Part shown: positions 23,757 to 31,584 of the stretch, in pieces | Numbering within the stretch: the stretch's first letter is position 1 | Layout of the letters: every line of letters starts with the position of its first letter | Origin: 2-12-FULL-60-25 sp003576745 | GTDB lineage: Bacteria > Patescibacteriota > Patescibacteriia > 2-12-FULL-60-25 | Assembly (NCBI GenBank): GCA_030272835.1 | Contig: SZOQ01000001.1 | Coordinates: 124,001 to 188,000 of the forward strand | Reading direction: 5' to 3' | Length of the DNA: 64,000 nt | The notes under the pieces: model-generated | The model's database searches: none | Told to the model about the DNA's origin: nothing | What the model saw: only the letters and a program-made list of their open reading frames with translations | Position numbers and translations under genes: made by a program

Positions 23757-24440
23757 TCAGTAGCAGCATGTCATGATGCGCAGTTCCCGGCGCATGTCGC
23801 GCAGTTCCTGGCGCGTAATGCCGAATTCTTCCGTCGTGAATTTATAGTTCCGTATTTCTCGAAAAAAACTTAGAAGCGTGGCCGGTCCGAGACGTTTGGA
23901 CCGATACCCGTGCAACTGCTCCAATGCTCGCGTAAAGGCGGCGGCGCGAAGAAGCGCGTGGTCGAGAGCCGTCATATCGAGCCGTTCCGGCGTGACACGA
24001 CGGAAAAATCCCGTCCGGATTCTGAGATAATTTTCCAGCTCCTCGCCGGCAGAACGCATATATCTCCCCGCCCGGAGGGTTCGGAGAATATCCGCGGCCT
24101 CCGCAAGAAGAATCTCGTCCACTTCTTTCCGCGAGGATCCGAATTCCCGCGCCGTCACGCCTTCATGACAGAGGGACAAAAGCTCGGTTCCAAGAGCGCG
24201 ATCTGCGATATCGGCCTTTCCGATACGATACCGGACGATAATTTCATGCAATTCCCGCAACACGCGCCTCCTGTCGAAGCGCATGATTTCTTCGAGCGAC
24301 GACCCGATCTCTTCCGGGTCCACGCCGTCTTCCGTGTAAAAGTCCACGGTGTTAATCAGGCTCACATCGCCTTCACGGCAACGCTGAATGACCATCCGGG
24401 CATAGTCCGGATCATGGCGCCTGTCGAAATGTTCGTCCAC
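23757..24440 (-). CDS. Hypothetical protein with three internal repeats
   Basis: 227 residues, not recognised. Three copies of a roughly 17-residue pattern are visible: GVDPEEIGSSLEEIMRF (39-55), GVTAREFGSSRKEVDEI (94-110) and KFTTEEFGITRQELRDM (200-216), sharing x-E/R-E/F-G-S/I-S/T-x3-E/L. Predicted all-helical, with many Arg and Glu and no membrane segment. It ends with MTCCY, so a cysteine pair lies near the C-terminus. The start codon of this frame is GTG at 24440; an ATG at 24395 is an alternative. Possibly a nucleic-acid-binding or scaffold protein, but nothing shows it. Confidence 0.6.
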   Translation of the reverse strand: MDEHFDRRHDPDYARMVIQRCREGDVSLINTVDFYTEDGVDPEEIGSSLEEIMRFDRRRVLRELHEIIVRYRIGKADIADRALGTELLSLCHEGVTAREFGSSRKEVDEILLAEAADILRTLRAGRYMRSAGEELENYLRIRTGFFRRVTPERLDMTALDHALLRAAAFTRALEQLHGYRSKRLGPATLLSFFREIRNYKFTTEEFGITRQELRDMRRELRIMTCCY

Positions 24441-24484
24441 GACGGTTTTCCAAGGTACGATGAAAAAGAATGACAGGAATTGAG

Positions 24485-24715
24485 AACGGCGTCAAGGGGA
24501 AGGGAGGAGAAGTAGGGGTACGTAAGACGTCGTTGAGTGATTGCATAGGGGGAAGAGTACGTCGTTGCGTCGGACATAGGTCGTGAGGTATGGGTCGTGA
24601 GCCATGCGGACGGGATGCGCCGTGAGTCATGCGCCCGAAACTGTAACCACTCACTACTCACCACTCACTACTTACTTGTTCCCTTTCAGCAATTGCTAAT
24701 TCCTCTAACCCCTAG
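24485..24715. repeat. Mosaic intergenic repeat, inverted orientation
   Basis: Unlike the other copies it reads in reverse: GGGAGGAGAAGTAGGGGTAC, GGGGGAAGAGTACGTCGTTG, GGTCGTGAGGTATGGGTCGT at the left and GTTCCCTTTCAGCAATTGC at the right (complement of the left end of other copies). It reaches into the last codons and the TAG stop (24712-24714) of the ATPase gene. Confidence 0.8.
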
Positions 24716-27255
24716 CCCCTTAACCCTGATAATGGCAGCGCCCGACGCCCATTCAGCCCGCCGTTCATGAATGTATAATATCCCAGTTTTACAAGCTCGC
24801 TCGCGAGGAAATACGCTCCCACAAGGCCAAGGACAATAACTCCCTGCCATGAAGTCAAGGATGCAAGGTGGAAATACGTATGACCGACAGATGTAAACGG
24901 CAGAATGGCAGTTGCGAGAAATACGCCGATGGAAGCCGCCGTGAGCATAAAGGACGGCGGACGCGCATGAATGAAAAAGCGCCTGCTGCGAATGGAAAAA
25001 AGGAGCAAAAGTTCGGTAAGAACGCTTTCCATGAACAACGCCGTCTGCAAAACAGGAATATCCGCGTGGATAAATATCCCGAATGCGATGAAATCAAAAA
25101 GCGAACTCACGCCTCCGAGCAAGGTCGCGACGAGAAGAATATTCCGGATATCATAATGCTTCGGCTGTTGTAACTCCGCGCGCTCCACTTCGTCCGTGGA
25201 AATGGCTGTAAGCGGCAAATCCGTGAGCAGGTTGACAAGCAGAATCTGCACGGGCAGGAGCGGAAGGAAGTTCACAAACAGCGAAAGGATGGCGATGGAA
25301 TAGAAATTTCCAAAATTGGATGCCAGCGTGGATTTGAGATACGTGGTGGTATTCGCAAAAATAATGCGGCCCTCGCGTATGCCATTCACGATGACATGAA
25401 GGTCCTTTTTGAGGAGGACGATATCTGCGGCCTCCCGCGCAATATCGCTCGCCTCTTTCACGGCCATGGAAACATTCGCAATTTTGAGCCCCGGCGCATC
25501 GTTGATGCCGTCGCCTAAAAACGCCACAGTATGCGTACGTTGGAGGAGATCGATCACCTGCGCCTTCTGCATGGGATTCATGCGCGCGAAAACCGCAATA
25601 CGCATGGCCGCGGCCAGCTGTTCGGTCTCGGATAATGCATCGAAATCATCGCCTGTCATGACATCTGCGCGTTCCGTAAGCCCCACCTGTTCCGCGATCG
25701 CCCCAGCCACTTCCGGCCTGTCCCCGGTAATGACTTTTATCTGGATTCCGAGACGTTTTGCGCGCTGAATCGCCTCCTCCGCGGTTTTCTTTACCGGATC
25801 TTCGAAAGACACGAGGCCGATAAATGTCATTCCGACCGACAATTCCTTGAGCGTCGCATTTTTCGGCAGCGTCTCGAACGCACGGCGGGCGATGCCGATG
25901 ACGCGCCGTCCTTTGCGGCCCTCCTCCACCAAAAACGCATCGGCATCGTCATGCTCTTTTGCCGATATACCGGCGCAGGCTTCGAGGATCTGTTCCGGCG
26001 CGCCGCGGATAATGAGCGTATGCTCCTCCCCTTCTTTTATGACGGCTCCGTTCAATTTAAGCACGGGATCAAATGGATAAAACCGTTCCTGCCCAAGACG
26101 ATCATGCAGATATTGCCCGTGTTTGGATATGGCGACGAAGATGGCCGCGTCAAAAGGGCCGTGACCACGGCCGACGACGTCGGATCCGCGTGCGGCGCAC
26201 GCGAGCACGTTCCGCGCATCTCCCATGACGTTCGCCACGCGCAAAACGTTTTCCGTGAGCGTCCCGGTTTTGTCCGTGCAAAGAATCTCCACATTCCCCA
26301 AATCTTCCACGCTCGAAAGCCGCTTCACCACCACCTTCTGCGCCGCAAGTTTTCGCGCGCCGCGCGAGAATGAAAATGTCATCACAAGCGGCAAAGCCTC
26401 CGGCACCACGGACACCGCGAGCGCAATGGAAAAAATGATAAGTTCAATCGTTTTTGCTTCCGGCCCCTTCAGGAGCAGATTCAGCAAAAACACGCCTCCG
26501 AGCGTTACAAGCACAAGATACAGAATAAACGTGCTCAAGCGCGCAATATGCTTTTGGAATGCGCTCTGCCGGCTCGTGCGCGCGATAAACCCGGCAATGG
26601 ATCCCACGTTCGTCATTTTTCCCGTGGCATACACAATCCCCTCGCCTTCGCCCTGCACAACCACGGTGGCCGCAAACCCCAAATTCTTGGTCAATGCGTT
26701 TGCCCCCTCTTTGAGGCTCCGCGATGTTTTCTCCACCGGAAATGCTTCACCGCTCATGGTAGACTCGTCCACCGCCAAATGCCGCGCAGAAATAATTCGC
26801 ATGTCCGCGGGAATCACATCCCCCGCGCGCAAAAGCAAGATATCCCCCGGCACAAGCGCCGTCGTCGGAACAATCTCTTCATTCCCTCCCCGCCGCACGC
26901 GGGATGTGGGAACGATAAGATCGCGAAGCCGACGCAAGGTTTTTTCCGACCGGTACTCCTGAAAAAACCCGAGCGCGGTGTTCAGCGCGATAAAAAACAA
27001 AATAAACAACGCATCAAACTTTTCATGCAAAAGCCACGCAAACAATGCCGCTGCCGCGAGCAAATACATGAACGGCGACGCCAACTGCCTCACCAGAATG
27101 CGCCGCCAAGGATTTACATAATTCGAGAGCGTATTCCCCCCATATTTCTTGAGCCTCGCCGCCGCCACTTTTGGATCAAGGCCCTGCTCCGGTTTTACCC
27201 CAAACTCGCGGAAGATTTCCTCCGCTTCCATAAAAGCCCTCGCGTGTATTTCCAT
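24712..27255 (-). CDS. P-type cation-transporting ATPase (Ca2+/Mg2+ type)
   Basis: 847 residues, ten-helix P-type pump. A-domain TMSGE (166-170), transmembrane PEALP (285-289, where Ca pumps have PEGLP), phosphorylation site Asp328 in CTDKTGTLT, nucleotide-domain KLNGAVIKEG, hinge MTGDRPE-type (KVITGDRPEVAGAIAEQVG) and VAFLGDGINDAPGLKIANV. The C-terminal half has NFGNFYSI and NLLTDLPL, more like MgtA/type IIIB magnesium transporters than SERCA; the ion is therefore Mg or Ca and not settled. A membrane protein with its own extended -10 promoter. Confidence 0.93.
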   Translation of the reverse strand: MEIHARAFMEAEEIFREFGVKPEQGLDPKVAAARLKKYGGNTLSNYVNPWRRILVRQLASPFMYLLAAAALFAWLLHEKFDALFILFFIALNTALGFFQEYRSEKTLRRLRDLIVPTSRVRRGGNEEIVPTTALVPGDILLLRAGDVIPADMRIISARHLAVDESTMSGEAFPVEKTSRSLKEGANALTKNLGFAATVVVQGEGEGIVYATGKMTNVGSIAGFIARTSRQSAFQKHIARLSTFILYLVLVTLGGVFLLNLLLKGPEAKTIELIIFSIALAVSVVPEALPLVMTFSFSRGARKLAAQKVVVKRLSSVEDLGNVEILCTDKTGTLTENVLRVANVMGDARNVLACAARGSDVVGRGHGPFDAAIFVAISKHGQYLHDRLGQERFYPFDPVLKLNGAVIKEGEEHTLIIRGAPEQILEACAGISAKEHDDADAFLVEEGRKGRRVIGIARRAFETLPKNATLKELSVGMTFIGLVSFEDPVKKTAEEAIQRAKRLGIQIKVITGDRPEVAGAIAEQVGLTERADVMTGDDFDALSETEQLAAAMRIAVFARMNPMQKAQVIDLLQRTHTVAFLGDGINDAPGLKIANVSMAVKEASDIAREAADIVLLKKDLHVIVNGIREGRIIFANTTTYLKSTLASNFGNFYSIAILSLFVNFLPLLPVQILLVNLLTDLPLTAISTDEVERAELQQPKHYDIRNILLVATLLGGVSSLFDFIAFGIFIHADIPVLQTALFMESVLTELLLLFSIRSRRFFIHARPPSFMLTAASIGVFLATAILPFTSVGHTYFHLASLTSWQGVIVLGLVGAYFLASELVKLGYYTFMNGGLNGRRALPLSGLRG

Positions 27256-27270
27256 GAAACGCTACAAAGG

Positions 27271-27279
27271 AGTATAGCA
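27271..27279 (-). promoter_or_regulatory. Extended -10 of the P-type ATPase
   Basis: TGCTATACT on the minus strand, 15 bases before the ATG at 27255. The third identical copy of this nonamer in the window. Confidence 0.45.
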
Positions 27280-27307
27280 TCGGGATTTTGAAAGTAGGTA
27301 AAAAAAA

Positions 27308-27619
27308 TTATGAATGATGCCACCACGCTTCAAACTTTCCAACAAGTGCCGTAAGTATCCCTAACGAAAAAACAAGAATCCCTAATCCTGCCATCGGGTC
27401 TCTCAAACCACGCATATTGAATGAAGGAAAAAAAATGAATACTCCGAAAAGCATGAGTATCCACCCAAGCAACTGTGTAAATTTCCATGTCTTACTCGTT
27501 TGTTCGATGAGCGTAGGTTGCTTTATGTGTTGAGCACCGATCGGATTGCCACAATTCGGACATGCTGTGGCTTTATCTGAAACCTCCCGGCCACATTCAG
27601 AACAGTTTATTAAGGTCAT
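27308..27619 (-). CDS. Zinc-ribbon membrane protein
   Basis: 103 residues: an N-terminal zinc ribbon (MTLINCSECGREVSDKATAC, second pair in CPNCGNPIG; four Cys in a C-x2-C...C-x2-C pattern) and two membrane helices (about 55-75 and 80-98, WILMLFGVFIFF and LGILVFSLGILTALVG). The zinc ribbon plus helical anchor architecture is common in bacteria with no fixed function. The ATG at 27619 is the most upstream start that keeps the ribbon at the N-terminus. It lies between the ATPase gene and tRNA-Gln, all on the minus strand. Confidence 0.8.
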   Translation of the reverse strand: MTLINCSECGREVSDKATACPNCGNPIGAQHIKQPTLIEQTSKTWKFTQLLGWILMLFGVFIFFPSFNMRGLRDPMAGLGILVFSLGILTALVGKFEAWWHHS

Positions 27620-27711
27620 AACGTCATTGACATGAAATACTCTCAAGAGAGTTATAATATAGCGTGAACAATTCAAGTGTACCGTTTTTTTCTTCCGTAA
27701 CAAGGAAAAAT

Positions 27712-27739
27712 AAAAACCGTCATTATTTGACGGTTTTTT
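27712..27739 (-). terminator. Intrinsic terminator beyond tRNA-Gln
   Basis: Stem ACCGTCA/TGACGGT with A-rich and T-rich flanks, read on the minus strand after the duplicated tRNA half. It would end the tRNA-Gln transcript, which also contains the 3'-half copy. Confidence 0.75.
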
Positions 27740-27742
27740 ATG

Positions 27743-27776
27743 GCTCGGGGGCCTGGGCTCGAACCAGGATTCACGG
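27743..27776 (-). repeat. Partial tRNA-Gln copy (3' half)
   Basis: 34 bases identical to 27809-27842: the T arm and acceptor 3' strand of the intact tRNA, 66 bases further along. It cannot fold into a tRNA by itself. It is transcribed downstream of the real tRNA. Confidence 0.9.
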
Positions 27777-27785
27777 TTTTCCCTC

Positions 27786-27910
27786 ACGTTTCGTCATTTG
27801 TGTTCTGCGCTCGGGGGCCTGGGCTCGAACCAGGATTCACGGCTTCAAAGGCCGCTGTCCTACCATTAGACGACCCCCGAGCGCAAAAAGCAATCATTTC
27901 GACGAAACGT
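27786..27910. repeat. 10-bp inverted repeat flanking tRNA-Gln
   Basis: ACGTTTCGTC at 27786-27795 and its exact complement GACGAAACGT at 27901-27910 bracket the intact tRNA gene. Outside these arms lie the partial tRNA copies. Confidence 0.6.
27810..27880 (-). tRNA. tRNA-Gln (anticodon TTG)
   Basis: Acceptor TCGGGGG pairs with CCCCCGA, discriminator G; D arm GTCTAATGGTAGGAC; anticodon stem GCGGC/GCCGT around loop CTTTGAA, giving anticodon UUG; T arm CCTGG/CCAGG around TTCGAGC. No CCA is encoded, unlike the two tRNAs at 33.6 kb. It is flanked by a 3'-half copy on one side and a 5'-half copy on the other. Confidence 0.93.
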
Positions 27911-27929
27911 TTCGGGACAGGCGCCGGAT

Positions 27930-27956
27930 GCTGTCCTACCATTAGACGACCCCCGA
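27930..27956 (-). repeat. Partial tRNA-Gln copy (5' half)
   Basis: 27 bases identical to 27854-27880 (acceptor 5' strand, D arm and start of the anticodon stem), 76 bases upstream of the intact gene in the sense of transcription. It is followed by unrelated sequence instead of an anticodon loop. Confidence 0.9.
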
Positions 27957-28024
27957 AAGGTTGGTATGACGGGGCGCTTAGCGCCTAGCGAAGCGTTGCG
28001 AGAATACATGATCATGGACTCTTT

Positions 28025-28125
28025 TTCAAGGGGGAAGTACGTGGTTGCGTGGTTGCGTAGAAAAACAAACTATTCGCGACTCGGTTCCCCCTACGCAGCG
28101 ACGCCACCGTGTACGCCGCAACCCG
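28025..28125. repeat. Mosaic intergenic repeat, short form
   Basis: AAGGGGGAAGTACGTGGTTG, CGTGGTTGCGTAG, then CCCCCTACGCAGCGACGCC and ACGCCGCAACCCGC. It has the usual purine-to-pyrimidine switch and lies at the stop codon of the exchanger gene. Confidence 0.7.
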
Positions 28126-29157
28126 CTATCCCCTCCACACCGCAAATGCGATATACGCAACATAGAGGATCAGAAAAATAATGCCCCGTTTGCGGCCGAG
28201 GGTATGACGTGCGGCAACCGTTTGCGGAGCGCGGAGGAAGCGGCGGACGAACAATGATATGAAAAGCAAAAGAGATGCGGCAACGGCCACAAGGACGTCG
28301 AAAGAACTTGACGTATCGAATGGCAGGGGGCGGATAAGGGCGCTCACGCCCAGAATCCAAAAAATATTGAAGATGTTGGAACCGACGACATTGCCGATGG
28401 CGAGATCGGCTTTGCCTTTCCGGGCGGCGGCAATGGACGTAACGAGTTCCGGAAGCGATGTGCCGAGAGCTACCACGGTAAGACCGATAAGGGCATCGCT
28501 CACCCCCACAGAAGACGCAAACGCGGTAGCGGCGTCAACCGTTATTTTCCCGCCAAGCGTAAGCGCACCTATGCCGAGACCGACCAAACCGATGGATGCC
28601 GCGAACGGAAATTCCTCCGGTTTCGGCGCCTCTCCCTCCACTTTGCTGATACCGAATGTGTAGTACAGGAAGATAATGAAAAAAGCTAAAAAGACAAAGC
28701 CGTCAATGCGGTCCAAAACATTTACGGCGGCGCCGGCGAGAAATGCGTCATTCGACATGACCCAAAGCAGAATCATGGCGAGAAAGGCCATAGGAATTTC
28801 TTTCCATACGGTATTCTCTTTCACCGCAAGCGATCGAAAGACGGCCGTTGCGCCAAGAATAAGCAGGATATTCGCAATATTGGAACCAACGACATTGCCG
28901 ATGGCGAGCCCCGTGCTTCCCGTAACGGAAGAAAGAATATTCACGATAAGCTCCGGCATGGAGGTGCCGAAGGCTACGACGGTAAGCCCGATCACGATGG
29001 CCGGAATACCCCAGCGCGCGGCGATGGACGAGGAACCGTCAACAAGCCAGTCTGCGCCGCGGACCACGACATAGAGTCCAATCAAGAGCGCGCCGAATAC
29101 AAATATCACGGGAATGCCCTGAAGAGGATTGGTGAGGAAAAAAGCGGAAAGAGACAT
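28126..29157 (-). CDS. Na+/Ca2+ exchanger family antiporter (CaCA)
   Basis: 343-residue membrane protein with two homologous halves of about five helices in inverted topology. Each half carries the ion-binding repeat: VVAFGTSMPELIVNILSS with GNVVGSNIANILLILG in the first, and VVALGTSLPELVTSIAAA with GNVVGSNIFNIFWILG in the second. The acidic Glu in GTSxPE coordinates the ion. This is the YrbG/CaxA type that exports calcium in exchange for sodium or protons. The ATG at 29157 (MSLSAFFLTNPLQG) was chosen over upstream frames that run into repeat DNA. Confidence 0.93.
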   Translation of the reverse strand: MSLSAFFLTNPLQGIPVIFVFGALLIGLYVVVRGADWLVDGSSSIAARWGIPAIVIGLTVVAFGTSMPELIVNILSSVTGSTGLAIGNVVGSNIANILLILGATAVFRSLAVKENTVWKEIPMAFLAMILLWVMSNDAFLAGAAVNVLDRIDGFVFLAFFIIFLYYTFGISKVEGEAPKPEEFPFAASIGLVGLGIGALTLGGKITVDAATAFASSVGVSDALIGLTVVALGTSLPELVTSIAAARKGKADLAIGNVVGSNIFNIFWILGVSALIRPLPFDTSSSFDVLVAVAASLLLFISLFVRRFLRAPQTVAARHTLGRKRGIIFLILYVAYIAFAVWRG

Positions 29158-29384
29158 AGGGCTGGGGCTCATCAGGTCTCGGGTTACGGGAAAATCATCG
29201 CTGGACGATTTTGGCAATTGGCACAAGGGCAAAGGGAACGGGTTTCGGGGCGCACGGCTTACAGACTACGAACCTACGATCTTACGGACCCAAGGGCATG
29301 GGGCAAAGGGAAACAGTTACGGGGTTCGGGTAGAATTATGCTCCCCTACGCAACTACGTACTCTTTCCCCCCTACGCCCTACGC
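29158..29384. repeat. Mosaic intergenic repeat, long form
   Basis: GGTCTCGGGTTACGGG, TTTTGGCAATTGGCACAAGG, GCAAAGGGAACGGGTTTCGG, ACTACGAACCTACGATCTTA, GGGTAGAATTATGCTCCCC, CCCCTACGCCCTACGCAC. The end supplies the stop TAG (29379-29381) of the next gene. Confidence 0.85.
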
Positions 29385-29855
29385 ACTATTCCTCATGAAT
29401 TCTCTCGCGGCTTTGTCGTAGAGCTTCTTCAGGTCTGCGCGCGTTTTTTCTTCTGCGCGGTTGGTAGCGGCTATCCCCTCTTCCAAAAATGAATCCCAGG
29501 CGGGAAGATTGCCAACCGGAGTTTCGGAAAGGGCGACGAGCAGGGTAAAGAGTTCGGCGGCATTGAACGGCAGGCGGAGCAGACGGTTCCAGTACGGAAT
29601 ATATTCATTCGAAAGCGGTACCGTAGCCACACGATGATGATTCGCCCAAAGATGAAGAGCGTCGGCGAAACGACGGTCATGCGTCCGGACAGGCTTTACG
29701 CCCGGCACGGAAATGCCGCGCGCCTGCCAGTCCCGTACGAACGGACCGATCAACTGTTCTCCCGAGCCGGCAAGCGATGCGCACAAAAACGCGCCATCCT
29801 CGCAGACGATTTCTCCGAGCAATTCACGGCCGTCGTCGAAGAGCAGAATGATCAT
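29379..29855 (-). CDS. Hypothetical protein, last gene of ftsEX operon
   Basis: 158 residues, not recognised. It starts MIILLFDDGRELLGEIVCED, followed by a beta-rich first half and helical second half (AAELFTLLVALSETPVGNL, then EEKTRADLKKLYDKAAREF). No signal peptide or membrane helix, so cytoplasmic. Its ATG overlaps the stop of the preceding gene by 4 bases (ATGA), so it is translationally coupled to it and belongs to the ftsE-ftsX transcription unit. The last residues NSA and the stop codon are contributed by the downstream repeat. Confidence 0.65.
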   Translation of the reverse strand: MIILLFDDGRELLGEIVCEDGAFLCASLAGSGEQLIGPFVRDWQARGISVPGVKPVRTHDRRFADALHLWANHHRVATVPLSNEYIPYWNRLLRLPFNAAELFTLLVALSETPVGNLPAWDSFLEEGIAATNRAEEKTRADLKKLYDKAAREFMRNSA

Positions 29856-30661
29856 AGGGATTCATGCGCCTCGCGAAGACAGCGTTCGAGACGATGAAGT
29901 TCGGCATCGGACATGTTCGGCAAGCGCGAGCAGAGCCGATCCATCGTCTCTTCGGCATTCCGCAACAGTTGACTCGCGGCAGACATGGAAAGACGGTCGC
30001 GTCCGATGCGCCATGGCAGGAGCTGATTCTCGAGAAGTACGCAGTCATAAAAAGCCTCCACGGTTTTGGGCGGCACATGATGAAGGACGCGCTCTTCGCT
30101 CCAGAGCGGTTCCGGCGCCATATCCGCCGGCTCGAGAAGTCCGCTCACATACATCTTAAGCCACCCCGGAGGAATTCGATGCGGGAGCGCGGCGAATTCC
30201 CGCTCCCATGAGTCGGAACGGATCCCCGAATGTTCGCGCCGCCGTTGAACTTCTTTGGCGAGCGAAGCCATAAACCGTTTTGCTTCTTCGGTAAGCGGCG
30301 CGCGCGTTCGAAGCAAAGATTCGACCTCTTTGCGCGCCGCAACACGATGCTTCTGCCGTATCTCTTCCGCCTTGTCCGCCAGATTCCTCGCTTTGGCTAT
30401 GACAGCGCGAATTGCCGCCGTTTCCCCTCCTTTCTGGCGCTTCAATGCGACAATAAGGGGCTCTGCGAAAGCGGGGACGGTCTGCGGCATGCGGGAAACG
30501 GATCGTGTACTGCGGGCCGTGCGGGATGTCGTATGCGAAACGTCCGCCGGTCGTTGGATGCGGGATACGGACCTTGCGTTATGGGTCTTGCGTTTCGAAA
30601 CACGGGACCCTTTTCCTGATCCCCGAGACCCCCCGCCCTTTGCCCTCGTCTTCACAGCCAT
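29852..30661 (-). CDS. Hypothetical basic-tailed helical protein in ftsEX operon
   Basis: 269 residues, not recognised. Residues 1-62 are very rich in Arg, Ser, Lys, Thr and Gly (for example GSRVSKRKTHNARSVSRIQR) and are encoded by repeat-like DNA; they are probably disordered and could bind nucleic acid or membrane. Residues 65-269 are helical, with EEIRQKHRVAARKEVESLL, LLPWRIGRDRLSMSAASQLL and CSRLPNMSDAELHRLERCL. One base separates the ftsX stop from its ATG. It is coupled to the next gene by an ATGA overlap. A role linked to FtsEX is only suggested by position. Confidence 0.65.
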   Translation of the reverse strand: MAVKTRAKGGGSRGSGKGSRVSKRKTHNARSVSRIQRPADVSHTTSRTARSTRSVSRMPQTVPAFAEPLIVALKRQKGGETAAIRAVIAKARNLADKAEEIRQKHRVAARKEVESLLRTRAPLTEEAKRFMASLAKEVQRRREHSGIRSDSWEREFAALPHRIPPGWLKMYVSGLLEPADMAPEPLWSEERVLHHVPPKTVEAFYDCVLLENQLLPWRIGRDRLSMSAASQLLRNAEETMDRLCSRLPNMSDAELHRLERCLREAHESL

Positions 30662-30662
30662 A

Positions 30663-31583
30663 TTAACGCTTTAAATATTTCCCGACCGCGGCCCAGCTCG
30701 TAACGATGACAATCAGGGCAAGCCCGCCTCCTTCAATCAACAGCAGGAGCGGCCAATTTCCCGTAAAATACGATGCGAGCCCGGGATCAGCTCCGTCATA
30801 GAGCGGCGTGAGAATGGGATTCATCCAGGCAATACCGATACCGACGAGGAGGCCGGTAATCACCATGGCGAGAGCGGCGAGAAAAAGCCCCTGCAATACA
30901 AAAGGGGCACGGACATACAGCGAGGATGCTCCCACGAGGCGCATAATGCCGATTTCCTCGCGTTGGGTGTAAATGGCCACGCGCACGGTATTGAACACAA
31001 TGAGGATGCCGATAAGCGCAAAGACGATAATAAGCGCGGTCCCTGCCCAGCGCACCTGTTCGGACAGGGCGTGCACGCGGGCAATGGAATCCGCGTGGTC
31101 GTCATAGGTGCGGGATTCAATGGCGTCGGCGAACTGGGGATTCTTGAGGGTTTCAATGATGAAAGGATAATTGGACGTGTCATGCGCCTGAATGCGCAGG
31201 GTCGCGCCGAGCGGATTCTCTTCAAGCTCGCCGAGCGCCTGCAGAATTTCCGGGTCATTCGCATGCCGTTCGCGGAACATCTCGAGCGATTGATCCGCGG
31301 GAATAAGCTCGACGGCCCGTACTTGGGGAAGCCCTTCAATAAAAAAACGCGCCTGCCGCACGAGCGCGTCATTGGCATCGCGCTTAAAAAAAACGGTGAC
31401 GTCGATTTTATCTTCCAGAATGTTCACGGCGCGGCTCAAAAGCGCGTTCACGCCAATCAGCAGATTCACCGACGTCAGTGCGAGAATAAGCACCATTACC
31501 GTGGCAATGCCGAGCCATGCGTTCCGGATAATATTCTGGAATGCCGCTTTGATCACCCGCGCCCCATTGGTGAAATATTTCAT
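30663..31583 (-). CDS. ftsX: Cell division protein FtsX
   Basis: 306-residue membrane subunit of the FtsEX complex, which activates septal peptidoglycan hydrolases. One N-terminal helix (NAWLGIATVMVLILALTSVN), an extracytoplasmic domain (residues 60-175, ILEDKIDVTVFFKRDANDA and VELIPADQSLEMFRERH), then three helices including LIIVFALIGILIVFNTVRVA and a final TSWAAVGKYLKR. The NTVRVAIYTQREEIGIMRLV stretch is the diagnostic FtsX coupling segment. It follows ftsE with one base between stop and start. No EnvC- or PcsB-like partner lies next to it; two unknown genes follow instead. Confidence 0.94.
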   Translation of the reverse strand: MKYFTNGARVIKAAFQNIIRNAWLGIATVMVLILALTSVNLLIGVNALLSRAVNILEDKIDVTVFFKRDANDALVRQARFFIEGLPQVRAVELIPADQSLEMFRERHANDPEILQALGELEENPLGATLRIQAHDTSNYPFIIETLKNPQFADAIESRTYDDHADSIARVHALSEQVRWAGTALIIVFALIGILIVFNTVRVAIYTQREEIGIMRLVGASSLYVRAPFVLQGLFLAALAMVITGLLVGIGIAWMNPILTPLYDGADPGLASYFTGNWPLLLLIEGGGLALIVIVTSWAAVGKYLKR

Positions 31584-31584
31584 A

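Noticed and set aside
27664..27988. ORFs repeating the GPGLEPGFT-like phrase across the tRNA region
   Set aside because: They are translations of the tRNA-Gln gene and its partial copies, a well-known artefact.
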